Source: JAEUHM01 sp964538625
Lineage (GTDB): Bacteria; Verrucomicrobiota; Verrucomicrobiia; Verrucomicrobiales; Verrucomicrobiaceae
NCBI GenBank assembly: GCA_964538625.1
Contig: CAZIGH010000011.1
Span: 1-64,000, forward strand
Direction: 5' to 3'
Length of the DNA stretch: 64,000 nucleotides
The position numbers were made by a program, and so were the translations under genes. The first letter of the stretch is position 1. Every line of letters starts with the position of its first letter. The notes under the pieces are model-generated. The model was not told the origin of the DNA and ran no database searches. It saw only the letters and a program-made list of their open reading frames with translations. Positions 1 to 9,246 of the stretch are shown here, one piece after another.

Positions 1-17
1 AGCTCCCCTCCCCGCTT

Positions 18-96
18 GAAGTCTCACGACTTCCTCTACATCCCACGCACCGCCCCCACGGAGAAGCTCCCTCCGTAGAAGCAAACGTGAGTTTGC
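18..96 (-). repeat. Dispersed reversed copy of the 95-bp array palindrome
   Basis: Two hairpin motifs are present in reverse orientation relative to the array at 11.5-12.35 kb. gaagtctcacgacttc at 18-33 and gcaaacgtgagtttgc at 81-96 are the exact reverse complements of the array's two hairpins. The flanking ctctac and gtagaag words are also conserved. The centre is longer here than in the array units and contains an extra GGAG...CTCC mini-hairpin. The copy sits in the non-coding stretch beyond the tsf terminator, so the family is dispersed and not confined to the tandem array. No gene was seen in 1-236; a separate short hairpin (CCTTTGG/CCAAAGG) lies at 133-151. Confidence 0.8.
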
Positions 97-236
97 CCTT
101 CCCTCGCGTCACGGGCCACTTCGAAACAGCAGCCTTTGGGTTAGCCAAAGGGGGCGCTGTCCGCTGAACGCGGGAGCTGGAAGGAGTTCCTGGCTGAGCA
201 CACGCTCACCGTCCCTCTTCACTGGACCACAAAAAA

Positions 237-276
237 GAGGCGCAGCCGGAGAATCGGCTGCGCCTCGAATTTTTTA
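237..276 (-). terminator. Intrinsic terminator of the rpsB-tsf operon
   Basis: A perfect 12-bp GC-rich stem (237-248 with 255-266, loop 249-254) is flanked by six A on the left and a T run on the right. Read on the minus strand it is a strong hairpin followed by TTTTTT, 36 bases past the tsf stop. The T run on the other side means it could also stop plus-strand transcription entering from the left. Confidence 0.9.
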
Positions 277-301
277 CAGCAAGGAATGCCGTAATGCGTT
301 G

Positions 302-922
302 TTAGACCTCCTCACCCACTGCGTAGCGGGTGAAGCGACGCACCTGAATATTCTCGCCAAGCTCCGAGATTTTCGACTTGATGAAGTCTCCCACAGTCTG
401 ATCCGGATTCTTAATGTATGCCTGTTCGAGGAGGCAAACGGTGGAATAATACTTGTCCACGCGGCCTTCCACGATTTTGGCGACGATCTCGGCAGGCTTG
501 GGCTTGCCGCCTTTGGCGATTTCTGCGTTGAGCAGCTCGGTGGCGATGTCGCGCTCCTTGGCGATTTCCGCCTCAGGCACCTCCTCACGACGCACCACCT
601 TGGGAGAAGCAGCGGCAATGTGTAGGGTGAGGTCCTTGACGAAGTCACGGAAGGACTCATTTTTGGCCACGAAGTCCGTTTCGCAGTTGACCTCGATCAG
701 CACGCCGACGCGCCCGGCGAGGTGGATGTATGAGGCAATGATGCCTTCCTTCGTGGCGCGGTCTGCCTTGCCCTCGGCCTTGGTGATGCCTTTTTTGCGA
801 AGGTTGGTCTCGGCGGTTTCGAGGTTGCCCTGGGCTTCGACGAGAGCCTTTTTGCACTCCATCATGGAGGCGTTGGTCTTGTCACGAAGCTGCTTGACGA
901 GTTCTGGGGTGATTTCTGCCAT
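302..922 (-). CDS. tsf: Elongation factor Ts
   Basis: The 206-residue protein is the guanine-nucleotide exchange factor for EF-Tu in cytosolic translation elongation. An N-terminal UBA-like domain (about residues 1-45) is followed by the family signature TDFVAKN at residues 82-88, which contacts EF-Tu. At 206 residues it is a short-form EF-Ts, smaller than the roughly 280-residue E. coli protein and reduced in the C-terminal part. It lies 45 bp downstream of rpsB in the classic rpsB-tsf order and is followed by a strong hairpin terminator, so co-transcription is likely. Confidence 0.97.
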   Translation of the reverse strand: MAEITPELVKQLRDKTNASMMECKKALVEAQGNLETAETNLRKKGITKAEGKADRATKEGIIASYIHLAGRVGVLIEVNCETDFVAKNESFRDFVKDLTLHIAAASPKVVRREEVPEAEIAKERDIATELLNAEIAKGGKPKPAEIVAKIVEGRVDKYYSTVCLLEQAYIKNPDQTVGDFIKSKISELGENIQVRRFTRYAVGEEV

Positions 923-967
923 TGGGTTGGATGATGGGTCGGGGTGTGTTGGGGGGCCGGGGCCGGG

Positions 968-1657
968 TTAGCGCTTGAGTCCCTCTGCCGCGATGATGAT
1001 CGGGTCAATCAGCTTCTGGAGGATGATGCGGATGGAGCGGATGGCGTCATCGTTGGCAGCGATAGGGTAGTCAATCAGATCCGGATTGGCATTGGTGTCC
1101 ACAAGGGCCACGATGGGGATGTTCAGCCGCCGGGCCTCGTGGACGGCGATGTGCTCGCGGGCGGCATCTACGATGACCACGGCGTCAGGCTTCTTCTCCA
1201 TGGCGCGCACGCCTTTGAGGTTGCGCTCCAGCTTGGCCTTTTCACGGGCGAGAGCGGAGAGCTCCTTTTTGGACATGGACTTGAACTCGGGCTTCTTCTC
1301 GATGTTGTCCAGGTAGTCCCAGCGGGCTACGCTTTTGCGGATGGTCTCGAGGTTGGTGAGCGTGCCACCGAGCCAGCGGTGATTGACATAAAGCTGACCA
1401 CAGGCTTCAGCAGCCTCACGCACGGCCTCCTGGGCCTGGCGCTTGCAGCCTACGAAAAGAATCTTTTTGCCCTTCTTGGCGAGCTCCGCCAGGAAGTCAG
1501 CGGCTTTCTCGATCTGGTTGACCGTTTCCTCAATGTTGAGGATATGAATCTGGTTCCTCGATTCAAGGATGTAGGGCTTCATTTTGGGGTTCCAACGACG
1601 GGTCTGGTGACCGAAGTGGACCCCTGCTTCGACGAGTTCGGCGAGGGTGGATGACAT
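968..1657 (-). CDS. rpsB: 30S ribosomal protein S2
   Basis: The 229-residue protein is a component of the small ribosomal subunit. The N-terminal signature GVHFGHQTRRWNPKM lies at residues 12-26. HRWLGGTLTN and the C-terminal DTNANPD...DYPI motif are also present, as in bacterial S2. The reading frame extends 12 codons upstream to a GTG at 1693, but family members begin close to the conserved LAELVEAGVHFG segment, so the ATG at 1655-1657 is chosen. No clear Shine-Dalgarno sequence is visible before either start. It forms an operon with tsf downstream. Confidence 0.96.
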   Translation of the reverse strand: MSSTLAELVEAGVHFGHQTRRWNPKMKPYILESRNQIHILNIEETVNQIEKAADFLAELAKKGKKILFVGCKRQAQEAVREAAEACGQLYVNHRWLGGTLTNLETIRKSVARWDYLDNIEKKPEFKSMSKKELSALAREKAKLERNLKGVRAMEKKPDAVVIVDAAREHIAVHEARRLNIPIVALVDTNANPDLIDYPIAANDDAIRSIRIILQKLIDPIIIAAEGLKR

Positions 1658-1871
1658 GGGATGCGTGGCGTCTGGTGTCCGCACGGGCTTCACTGGAAGC
1701 GCCGCTCAATCGAGGTGATCGATCCGGCCAGTCAGACTGGTTTGAGTTTGGTTGAAAAATCTGCCCGCATAACTCAGCGCTACCGGCAGCCCCGGAAAAG
1801 GGGGCGGGAATCTAGGGGCTTCCTCCCATAGCGCAAGCGCCAATATGGTCACAGGAAGCTTTTCTGCCGAC

Positions 1872-2657
1872 TCACTTTCTCCCAAAGAAGTTTGCCAGGC
1901 TTTGCAAGCTCGCATCGGTGGCGGGCTTCTCTGCGGCGAGGATGGCGGCGTCCTGGATAGCACAGAGTTCACCGATGCCTTTGCGGCCCAGGGCCATGAG
2001 TTGATCCAGTTGCTGCTGGGAGAATACGGCTTCCTCACCGCTGCCCTGCAGCTCCACAAACTCTCCCGCCTCAGTCATGACGATGTTCGCATCCACATCT
2101 GCTGCCGCGTCCTCCTCATAGCACAGGTCAAGCAGGGCCTCCCCCTTCACGATGCCGGCGCTGATGGCTGCCACCTTCCGCTTGAGCGGTTGCTGGGTGA
2201 TTTTGCCCTGGGCAAGCAGTCTGTTGAATGCGATGGCGCTAGCGATGCACGCGCCGGTGATGGAGGCGGTGCGAGTGCCGCCGTCCGCCTGCAAGACATC
2301 ACAGTCCACCCACAGCGTGCGCTGCCCCAGCTTCACCAGATCCACCACCGCCCGCAGACTGCGTCCAATCAGGCGCTGGATCTCGATGCTGCGGCCGTCC
2401 AGCTTGCCTCGCGTGCTGTCGCGGTCCTTGCGCTCAAGGGTGGAGTAGGGCAGCATGGAGTACTCTGCGGTGAGCCAGCCCCCAGGCACGCCCTGTGCCT
2501 TCATCCAGCGCGGCACCTCATCTTGAATAGTGGCGGCACAGATGACTCTCGTGTTGCCGAAGGCGATGAGCACAGACGCCGTAGCGTGTGGCGCTACATC
2601 GAGGACAAAAGTGACATCTCGAAGCTGGTCAGGGGTGCGTTGGTCAGAGCGTGGCAT
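1872..2657 (-). CDS. rph: Ribonuclease PH
   Basis: This 3'-to-5' phosphorolytic exoribonuclease trims tRNA 3' ends using inorganic phosphate and normally works as a hexamer. The 261-residue sequence has the PH-domain motifs in order: GNTRVICAAT (about 34-43), the RDSTRGKLDGRS stretch (about 79-90) and QADGGTRTASITGA (about 123-136), where the Arg residues bind phosphate. It is slightly longer than the usual 240 residues because of a short C-terminal tail. Its own promoter region would lie in 2658-2701. Confidence 0.96.
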   Translation of the reverse strand: MPRSDQRTPDQLRDVTFVLDVAPHATASVLIAFGNTRVICAATIQDEVPRWMKAQGVPGGWLTAEYSMLPYSTLERKDRDSTRGKLDGRSIEIQRLIGRSLRAVVDLVKLGQRTLWVDCDVLQADGGTRTASITGACIASAIAFNRLLAQGKITQQPLKRKVAAISAGIVKGEALLDLCYEEDAAADVDANIVMTEAGEFVELQGSGEEAVFSQQQLDQLMALGRKGIGELCAIQDAAILAAEKPATDASLQSLANFFGRK

Positions 2658-2701
2658 GGTAGCGACCTAACACAGTGCGCTCCCCAGCGGCAAACGACAT
2701 T

Positions 2702-2998
2702 TCACTCCTCTGCGTCTGCCTTGCCATCACTGGAGCCAGTGCGCGGCAGCAGTACCCACTCGTCCTTCTCATCCCGCTCGCGACGATACTGGTTGTAGGT
2801 CAGCACGATCACGAAACCGATGAGTCCCAGAGTCGCTTCAAGAATGAACGGCGACGTGAAAATGCTGGCAAGCAGCCCGAATGCGCCGGTAACGACCTCC
2901 GCGGCCTCTGGGCTGGAGCGCATGATAAGCACGACTGCCACCGCCACCACCGCCAGGCAGATGAACAAAGCTACGACTCTGGGCCAGAACTTATTCAT
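2702..2998 (-). CDS. Small two-helix membrane protein
   Basis: The 98-residue protein is not recognised. Two hydrophobic segments (about residues 8-27 and 47-66) are separated by a short polar loop with SSPEAAE. The C-terminus is charged (YRRERDEKDEW). It sits 6 bp downstream of the RodZ-like gene and 44 bp upstream of rph on the same strand, so it is probably co-expressed with the RodZ-like protein. The predicted topology puts both termini in the cytoplasm. Whether it acts with the RodZ-like protein in cell shape is speculation. Confidence 0.65.
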   Translation of the reverse strand: MNKFWPRVVALFICLAVVAVAVVLIMRSSPEAAEVVTGAFGLLASIFTSPFILEATLGLIGFVIVLTYNQYRRERDEKDEWVLLPRTGSSDGKADAEE

Positions 2999-3004
2999 GA
3001 TGGC

Positions 3005-3673
3005 TCAGCGGCTGCTCCGGTTCGCCACGGCGGCACGGCGCACTTGGGGCACGTCTTCCTCATCCGGGATGACCTCCGCCTTGCGCACGTCGTTTTTGTT
3101 CACCTCTCCCCAGTTGACGGGCTGAGCGGCAGCCGACGTCGGCACGGGCAGCGTTTCGAAAGGGGCGGCTTCCACTGGCACCATGGGAGGGATGGCGCTG
3201 ACCTTGCTCTCCTCCGTCACGGTGGGTGCAGACCTGCGAGGCGCTTCCGAGAGGCTGCCTATAATGTGCGTGGCCCACAACAGGGCTGGCACACCCACAA
3301 GCACCAGAATAGCCGCCACCTTCGCCACGGGTGATGAAGCAGGGTTCCGGCGCAGCGGTGCCAGACGCATCTTCGGCTTGCTTTCGTCCACCCACGAGCC
3401 GTGGCTCTGCGTGAGATGCCGGTAGTCTGATGCACCGCCGAAGATGGGGTCCGGCAGGCTTGCCACCGCCTCCTCCACGTCCACCCCGAGATGGCGAGCA
3501 TACTTGCGCAGGAAGGACCGCGCATAGGCCATGCTGCCGAAGGAGGCGAACTTGCCCTCTTCCAGCAAACGAAGACGCTCTACTGGGATTCGCGTCTCGT
3601 GAGCCACGTCTGCGAGCGTCAGCCGTTGGGCCTCGCGTGCGGACTTTAACGCTTCTGAAACACCAAGGGTCAT
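3005..3673 (-). CDS. RodZ-like helix-turn-helix membrane protein
   Basis: The 222-residue protein has an N-terminal Cro/XRE-type HTH of the RodZ kind (about residues 4-65; SLREAQ-like helix, then TLADVAHETRI). A basic linker, one transmembrane helix (about 115-137) and a polar, Pro/Val-rich C-terminal tail follow. This is the RodZ arrangement: cytoplasmic HTH domain that binds MreB, membrane anchor and periplasmic tail. The usual C-terminal beta domain (DUF4115) is not evident, so the tail appears short. The frame is open upstream to 3772, but the HTH homology begins right after the ATG at 3673. Divergent from the pilus operon. Confidence 0.75.
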   Translation of the reverse strand: MTLGVSEALKSAREAQRLTLADVAHETRIPVERLRLLEEGKFASFGSMAYARSFLRKYARHLGVDVEEAVASLPDPIFGGASDYRHLTQSHGSWVDESKPKMRLAPLRRNPASSPVAKVAAILVLVGVPALLWATHIIGSLSEAPRRSAPTVTEESKVSAIPPMVPVEAAPFETLPVPTSAAAQPVNWGEVNKNDVRKAEVIPDEEDVPQVRRAAVANRSSR

Positions 3674-3925
3674 AGGGAACACCGTAACACTGGCTGCGTA
3701 TTTCTCAATATGCAACCAAAGCATTTTTCTGCGTTGCAAACCTGCTAGCGAGCGAGCCGATGGCATGGACAAACCACCACCCCAGCGCCTTCACCCGGGT
3801 CTTGCGTTGAGTATTTGCTTAGGATACATGAAAGGCCGGATTTTCCGTCTTGGAACAAACTGGATTGCCGCCGCTCTCATGCTATGTGGCACGCCCGCCA
3901 CGACATCCCATCCAGCCAGCCCTTC

Positions 3926-5161
3926 ATGAAATCAAACGAGGAAACCTGCCTTCTGCCCGGACCCACCGGTCCTTCCGGCTGGCGTGCCTCCGGCAAGGGC
4001 GGTCTCGCAAGTGTGGATCTCAGCAGGCTCAAGCGGGCAGACTGGGTAGGGCTTCCCCAGCGGGTAGTGACTTCCCTTCCCACCCGCTTCCCGGCCATGG
4101 ACGCCGCTCGCAGGGATGCAGCGGCACAGCTCGAGCTGGAGGGACTCGGCCTCGCCGGGCTGGATGAAGACGACTTTCAGGTCGTCACTCACGATGACGA
4201 CCAGCGGGATCAGCGGGCCATCATCGCCGTGCAGACAACGCAAGTGCCCGTGCCACCAGAGGCAGGCCTGGAGAGCAAGTTCGCCCCATCCGTGGCCTTT
4301 CGCGCACTTTCGGCCAATGAGGTCAGCCTCTGGCAGGAGCAGGGCCAGTGGTGTCTCGCCGTGGCCGATGAAAAAGGGCACCCCCTTCACGCCCAGGCAC
4401 TTACTTCCCGTCAGCTCGACGCAGAAGCCGCTGCGGAAATTCGCTGCATCTTGTCGGCACTGGACCTCGTGGGACTCACTCCAGAAGTCAAAGAGATCGC
4501 CGTCGAGGTGCCTCCATCCGACACGCCAGTGGACGTCGTCACCGATCCCTTCCGCAGTGAGCTTGACCTCCCCGTGGTGGAGAAAGCCTCCTCTCCCCCG
4601 CGTCTGCCAGCAGAGGACTGGAGGCTCACGCCGGATGTCATCGTCGAGCGCCGCCGCCTGCAAAGACAGCGCCAGACCATGCTGCTCGCTGGCATGGCGG
4701 CCGTGCTTGTGCTCGTCGCCCTGCTGGGTGCCTTCTCCGCCAGGTTGTGGACGCGGGAACGCGCCATCGCCACCGAGACGGCTCGTCTGGACGCCCTTGA
4801 GCCAGAGCTGGCCACCATTCGTGATGCGCAGGAGCGCTGGACCGTCATCGAGTCCGCACTCACTCCAGACAAGTCACCCGTGGAACTCTTTCACCAGATC
4901 GTCCGCCTCCTCCCAGAGAAGGGCATCCGCATCAGCAACTTCCAGTTGGACGGTAGCAACATCATCCTCAGCGGCGAAGCCCAGGACCAAACGCTTGAGG
5001 GCCTCCTGCGGCAGAACCTCCTGGACGCCAAGACACCCGCCTTTGACGGCCTCCAGTGGGACACACCCAACTCTCAACCCCAAGCCAGCGGCCTCTTCTC
5101 CTTCGACTGGCAGGCCAGCGCCCCGGTGACCGACGACAGCGGCAGCCGAGTCAGCTTTTGA
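3926..5161 (+). CDS. PilN/GspL-like pilus or secretion assembly protein
   Basis: The 412-residue protein heads the secretin operon. The N-terminal part (about 1-240) is acidic, weakly conserved and possibly GspL/PilM-like. One transmembrane helix lies at about 251-274, followed by a coiled region and a small periplasmic alpha/beta domain (LFHQIVRLLPEKGIRISNFQLDG...) of the PilN/Fimbrial assembly type. Proteins of this kind join the cytoplasmic ATPase ring to the periplasmic PilO/PilP ring. The ATG at 3926 is preferred over the upstream one at 3815 because the upstream residues look like untranslated leader. It ends 3 bp before the PilO-like gene. Exact family assignment is uncertain. Confidence 0.7.
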   Translation: MKSNEETCLLPGPTGPSGWRASGKGGLASVDLSRLKRADWVGLPQRVVTSLPTRFPAMDAARRDAAAQLELEGLGLAGLDEDDFQVVTHDDDQRDQRAIIAVQTTQVPVPPEAGLESKFAPSVAFRALSANEVSLWQEQGQWCLAVADEKGHPLHAQALTSRQLDAEAAAEIRCILSALDLVGLTPEVKEIAVEVPPSDTPVDVVTDPFRSELDLPVVEKASSPPRLPAEDWRLTPDVIVERRRLQRQRQTMLLAGMAAVLVLVALLGAFSARLWTRERAIATETARLDALEPELATIRDAQERWTVIESALTPDKSPVELFHQIVRLLPEKGIRISNFQLDGSNIILSGEAQDQTLEGLLRQNLLDAKTPAFDGLQWDTPNSQPQASGLFSFDWQASAPVTDDSGSRVSF

Positions 5162-5164
5162 ACC

Positions 5165-5689
5165 ATGAACCCGCGTGAACAACGTCTCGCCATCGCACTC
5201 ATCGCCATCCTGGTGCTCGGCGGCGGCTACACCGTGTTCAAGCGACTCGGCGCCTGGAAGACCAGCCTCGAGCGGCGTGAAGTCGCGCTCGCCCAGCGCA
5301 AGCTGGAAGCAGAGGGCCTCCTCAAACAGGCAGACTTCTGGAAGCAGCGCTCCGAGTGGCTCAACGCCAGCCAGAAAACCTACACCACCCGCAATGAGGC
5401 AGACACCCAACTGCTCAACTTCATCCGCGACAGCGCCCAGACCCACGAGGTCACCCTTACCCTCTCCCAGCTTGGAGATCCCGCGCAGGCACCCGGCGTC
5501 CGCGCTGCCACCATGACAGTGGACGCCAATGGTGAGTATGCTAAAGTCTGGCGCTGGCTCCACTTCCTTCAAGCTGACCCCACCGCCTTCATCAGCATCC
5601 AAGGTCTCACCATCAAGCCCAACGTAGAAGATACCAAACGGCTCGAAGTCACTGACCTCCGCATTCTCAAATGGTTCCGCCTGCCATGA
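5165..5689 (+). CDS. PilO/GspM-like assembly protein
   Basis: The 174-residue protein begins with a short cytoplasmic stretch and one transmembrane helix (about residues 7-27). An amphipathic coiled segment (about 35-85) and a small C-terminal ferredoxin-like domain follow. This bitopic layout and its place between the PilN/GspL-like gene and a Pro-rich PilP-like gene fit PilO or GspM, which dimerise with PilN/GspL in the inner-membrane alignment complex. The 3' end overlaps the next gene at an ATGA junction, which indicates translational coupling. Confidence 0.75.
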   Translation: MNPREQRLAIALIAILVLGGGYTVFKRLGAWKTSLERREVALAQRKLEAEGLLKQADFWKQRSEWLNASQKTYTTRNEADTQLLNFIRDSAQTHEVTLTLSQLGDPAQAPGVRAATMTVDANGEYAKVWRWLHFLQADPTAFISIQGLTIKPNVEDTKRLEVTDLRILKWFRLP

Positions 5690-6519
5690 AGCTCCACCTG
5701 CCGCAACCGCTCGTCGCCATCCTGCTCGCCCTCAGTGTGCAAGCGCAGGATGAGCTCGCCAGCGAGGCAACGGAAGCCGCACCGGCACCTGCTGCCGAAG
5801 CGCAGGATCACGACACCCAGAGCCCACCCACCGCACCACCTCCTGGCGACAACCTCTTTCTCGAAGGCTTCGGAAACGCCATCCCCATCCCCTACCCAGC
5901 AGAGCGTTACACCTCCACTTGGGAAAAGAACCCCTTCCTCGTCGAAATAGCACCCACCCAAGGCCCCGTGGTATCCTTCGCTCAGGACTGGGCCCTCACC
6001 GGCCTCACCGTACGCCCCTCCGGTGAAGCCACCGCCTACATCCGTAACAAGCAAACTCAAGAGTTCAAGCGAGTCACCAGCAGTGAAGACAAAGACGGCT
6101 TCAAACTCGTGGAAGCCAACCCCAATCCCGACCGCAAGCTCGCTTCCGTCAAAGTAGCCAAAGGCGCAGAGACCGCCTCCCTCACCTACGATGAAACCAT
6201 GACTGCACCGCCACCTGCCCGCGTCCCGGTGCCCGGTGCAGCAGCCCAGCCAGGCACCCCCCCTCAACCCGGCACCATGCCCGGGCTCCCCGTCATCCCC
6301 GTACCCGGCGCGCCAGACCCAAACAAGCGAACCGCCGGCCAGCCCCCCGCCGTCGCCCCACAGCCCGGCATACCCGTGCCCGGAGCCGCTCAACCAGCCG
6401 CCGCCGTAGCCCAGCCAGGCATGGGGCCGCAGCAAGTCCCACGCTCCCCCACCAGCCGCCGCCGCATCCTCATCCCCCCGCAGATTCCCTCGCCCGGCAG
6501 CCCACAGCCAGCACCCTAA
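5686..6519 (+). CDS. Proline-rich PilP/GspC-like periplasmic protein
   Basis: The 277-residue protein has a signal peptide (MKLHLPQPLVAILLALSVQA, cleavage likely after residue 20) and an acidic Ala/Pro linker. A compact domain follows with NPFLVEIAPT and WALTGLTVRPSGEATAYI (about 85-180), resembling the beta domain of PilP/GspC proteins that docks on the secretin. The last 90 residues are Pro/Gly/Ala repeats of the VPGAAAQPG type. The start overlaps the stop of the PilO-like gene (ATGA). The repeat tail probably spans the periplasm or binds the cell wall; that is inference. Confidence 0.65.
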   Translation: MKLHLPQPLVAILLALSVQAQDELASEATEAAPAPAAEAQDHDTQSPPTAPPPGDNLFLEGFGNAIPIPYPAERYTSTWEKNPFLVEIAPTQGPVVSFAQDWALTGLTVRPSGEATAYIRNKQTQEFKRVTSSEDKDGFKLVEANPNPDRKLASVKVAKGAETASLTYDETMTAPPPARVPVPGAAAQPGTPPQPGTMPGLPVIPVPGAPDPNKRTAGQPPAVAPQPGIPVPGAAQPAAAVAQPGMGPQQVPRSPTSRRRILIPPQIPSPGSPQPAP

Positions 6520-6532
6520 GCCCCTTCTCCGC

Positions 6533-9241
6533 ATGTCCATTCTCACCGTGAACGCCCGCCACGCCCTATCACTGCCCCTCATGCTGGCGGGCAGCCTCCT
6601 CGGCGTGGCCGACTTGACACAAGGCCAGACCAGCCCAGAGGCACCTGAAACCGCGAGTGCCTACCGCAGGCGAGGCAGCCTCATGCTAGCGCAGATACCC
6701 CAGCCCAGCGCGCCCGGCGGCATCCCCGCCCAGAACCCCAATACCGCCCGCCCCACCCCGCCCAACATCGGCCGCCCACAGGGAGCACCCGCCCGTCCCG
6801 CCAGCTCACCAGCCGGCAGCGTACCCCCTTCGCCCGCACCCTCTGCCCCTGGAACACCGTCCGCCAGCCCCTCACAGCCGCCCACCCCCAGCCTACCCCA
6901 GCAAGCACCTTCCGCCCCTGCTCAGGAAGAGCAACCCGGAGACCAGGAAATGGTGGACATCCAGTGGGTCAACTTTCCCATGCCACAAATCCTGCTCGAA
7001 TACGAACGGCTCACCGGCATGAAAATCGTCCGCGACATCAACGCGGAGAGCGCCTCCATGACCATCGAGACCACCGGCGAGCTTCCCAAGGACAAAGCCA
7101 TCGAGTTCATCGAGAAGAGCCTCCTCCTCAACGGCTACGCCTTCATCCCGGCAGGAGAAGGCATCCTCAAGTTCCTCAACGTCGCCGCCCTCAAGCCCGG
7201 CTCCGAAGGCCCGGACATCTTCACCGATCTCGACAAGCTCCCCTCCGACGAACGCATCGTCACCTTCGTCCAACCCCTTCAGTTCATCGAAGCCGACGCC
7301 CTCAAAACCGCCTTGGGCGAACTCGTACCCCCACACACCTACCAAGTCATCACCCCCCTGCCCAACGCCAAAGGCGTCATCATCACCGAAAACACCGCCA
7401 CCATCCGCTACATCCTCAAGCTCATCGAACATCTCGATGTGGAACCCTCCCGCACCGACATGAAGACCTTCCAGCTTGTCCGCTCCTCCGCAGACAAAAT
7501 CGCCGAGGCCCTAACCGAAATCCTCGACCTCGAAAGCAAAGGCAGCGGCAGCAGCGGCGGCGGCAGCAGTGGCGGCCGCACCAATGTAGCCAGCAACACC
7601 CCCCCAAACATCCCCCAGCCCCAGGTTCAGCCCGGCGGCATCCCACCGCAGCAGCCCGGCACCACACCCTCCCCGGCACCCGTTGGCGCGGGCGGCACAC
7701 CTCAAGCCGCCACCATCCCCCCCAAAATCCACCCCATCGCACGCACCAACAAACTCCTCGTCATCGCACGCCCCATCGACCTCGCCTACATCGAGTCCCT
7801 CATCGAAGAACTCGACGGCGCCTCTGAGCAGCGCAACTTCATCTCCCGTCCCCTCAAATACCTCCTCGCCAGCTCCGCCCTCGGCATCATCAAAGACGCC
7901 ATCACCCGCGGACTGGATGACGAAGGCGGCTCCTCCTCCGGCGGCAGCTCCAGCGGCAACAGCCCCCTCGGCACCAACAACACCAGCAGCAACTCCACCG
8001 GCAACCGCACCGGTGACTTCGGCAGCAACCGCAGCGGCGGCGGCCTGGGCAACCAGTTCGGCAGCGGCACCGGCGGCTTCGGTGGCGGCGGTTTCGGCGG
8101 CGGCGGCGGCGGCCTGTCCGCCCTCGGCGGCGAAAACTTTGAACCCCAGTCCATCGTCGTCGGCAAAACCCTCATCATCGCAGACCCCGTCGCCAACGAA
8201 ATCTTCGCCTCCGGCCCCCCAGATCAGCTCCAGGCCCTCAACGACGTCATCGACCAGCTCGACAAACGCCCCCGCGCCGTCGTCATCAACGCCGTCATCG
8301 GCGAGCTCACCCTCAACGACAGCAAAGACTTCGGCATCGACTATCTCTTCCGCCCACAGAGCTTCGGAGGCGGCAGCAACTACGGCACCGCCGGCGGCTA
8401 CCTCAAGAACCGCGTCGGCATCAGCCAGAGCATCGTCAACCCCAGCACCCTCACCGACGTCAAGTCCTTCGGAGACCTCGTCTCAGGCTTCACCCTCTTC
8501 GGCACCTTGAATGACAAAGTGGACTTCGCCCTCTCCGCCCTCGCGCAGAACACCGACTTCAAAATCCTCTCCCGGCCCACCCTCCACACCCTCAACAACA
8601 AACCCGCCTCCATTGAGACCGGCGTCAAAGTCCCCGTCCCAGTATCCACGCTCGGCAGCTTCACCGGCGGCACCGCAGATCCCAACACCGGCACCGTCAA
8701 CAGCGGCTTCCAGTCCAACATCCAATACCAAGACGTCTCCCTGCGCCTTGACGTCGCACCACTTGTCCTCTCAGACGACGAACTCATGCTTCAGGTAAAA
8801 CAAGTCAATGCCACCCTCGCCGGCAACACTGTCATCTCCGGCAACCCCATCCCCAACATCTCCAATCAGGGCCTCGAAACCACCATCATCGTCAAAAACA
8901 ACGCCGCCGTACTCCTCGGCGGCCTCATCTCCGAGACCACAGACAAGCAACGCAGCGGCCTGCCCATCCTCAAAGACCTACCCCTCATCAAATACATCGC
9001 CTCCTCCACCAAAGAAGTGAAGGACCGCAGAGAACTCCTTGTCTTCATCCAGCCCCGCATCGTCACAGGAGATGGTGAAGCACCCACCTCCACTAAGGAC
9101 GCCCCAGGCGCCTCCCCCCTCGGTGATGACATGCGCCGCTTCCTCAACGACGAACGCAACAACCCCGACATCCGCCGCGAGCAAGTCCAGCGCAGCCGCG
9201 CCTCATCCCTCTTCCGAAAACTCTTCTTCCCCTCCCGCTGA
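6533..9241 (+). CDS. Secretin (GspD/PilQ family)
   Basis: The 902-residue protein would form the outer-membrane channel of a type II secretion or type IV pilus machine. A hydrophobic N-terminal export segment is followed by a Pro-rich linker (about 45-135). N0 (about 140-218), N1 (about 240-302), N2 (about 312-428, split by a Ser/Gly/Pro insert at 336-397) and N3 (about 435-578, split by a Gly/Ser/Asn insert at 465-530) come next. The secretin barrel lies at about 580-845 with VALLGGLISE-like and ELLVFIQPRIV motifs. The low-complexity inserts make it much longer than typical GspD (about 650). No ATPase, platform or pilin gene lies in the window. Confidence 0.92.
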   Translation: MSILTVNARHALSLPLMLAGSLLGVADLTQGQTSPEAPETASAYRRRGSLMLAQIPQPSAPGGIPAQNPNTARPTPPNIGRPQGAPARPASSPAGSVPPSPAPSAPGTPSASPSQPPTPSLPQQAPSAPAQEEQPGDQEMVDIQWVNFPMPQILLEYERLTGMKIVRDINAESASMTIETTGELPKDKAIEFIEKSLLLNGYAFIPAGEGILKFLNVAALKPGSEGPDIFTDLDKLPSDERIVTFVQPLQFIEADALKTALGELVPPHTYQVITPLPNAKGVIITENTATIRYILKLIEHLDVEPSRTDMKTFQLVRSSADKIAEALTEILDLESKGSGSSGGGSSGGRTNVASNTPPNIPQPQVQPGGIPPQQPGTTPSPAPVGAGGTPQAATIPPKIHPIARTNKLLVIARPIDLAYIESLIEELDGASEQRNFISRPLKYLLASSALGIIKDAITRGLDDEGGSSSGGSSSGNSPLGTNNTSSNSTGNRTGDFGSNRSGGGLGNQFGSGTGGFGGGGFGGGGGGLSALGGENFEPQSIVVGKTLIIADPVANEIFASGPPDQLQALNDVIDQLDKRPRAVVINAVIGELTLNDSKDFGIDYLFRPQSFGGGSNYGTAGGYLKNRVGISQSIVNPSTLTDVKSFGDLVSGFTLFGTLNDKVDFALSALAQNTDFKILSRPTLHTLNNKPASIETGVKVPVPVSTLGSFTGGTADPNTGTVNSGFQSNIQYQDVSLRLDVAPLVLSDDELMLQVKQVNATLAGNTVISGNPIPNISNQGLETTIIVKNNAAVLLGGLISETTDKQRSGLPILKDLPLIKYIASSTKEVKDRRELLVFIQPRIVTGDGEAPTSTKDAPGASPLGDDMRRFLNDERNNPDIRREQVQRSRASSLFRKLFFPSR

Positions 9242-9246
9242 CCTTC

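Noticed and set aside
7683..8510. Ser/Pro/Ala-rich open frame inside the secretin gene
   Set aside because: A shadow frame produced by the low-complexity, C-rich secretin coding sequence.
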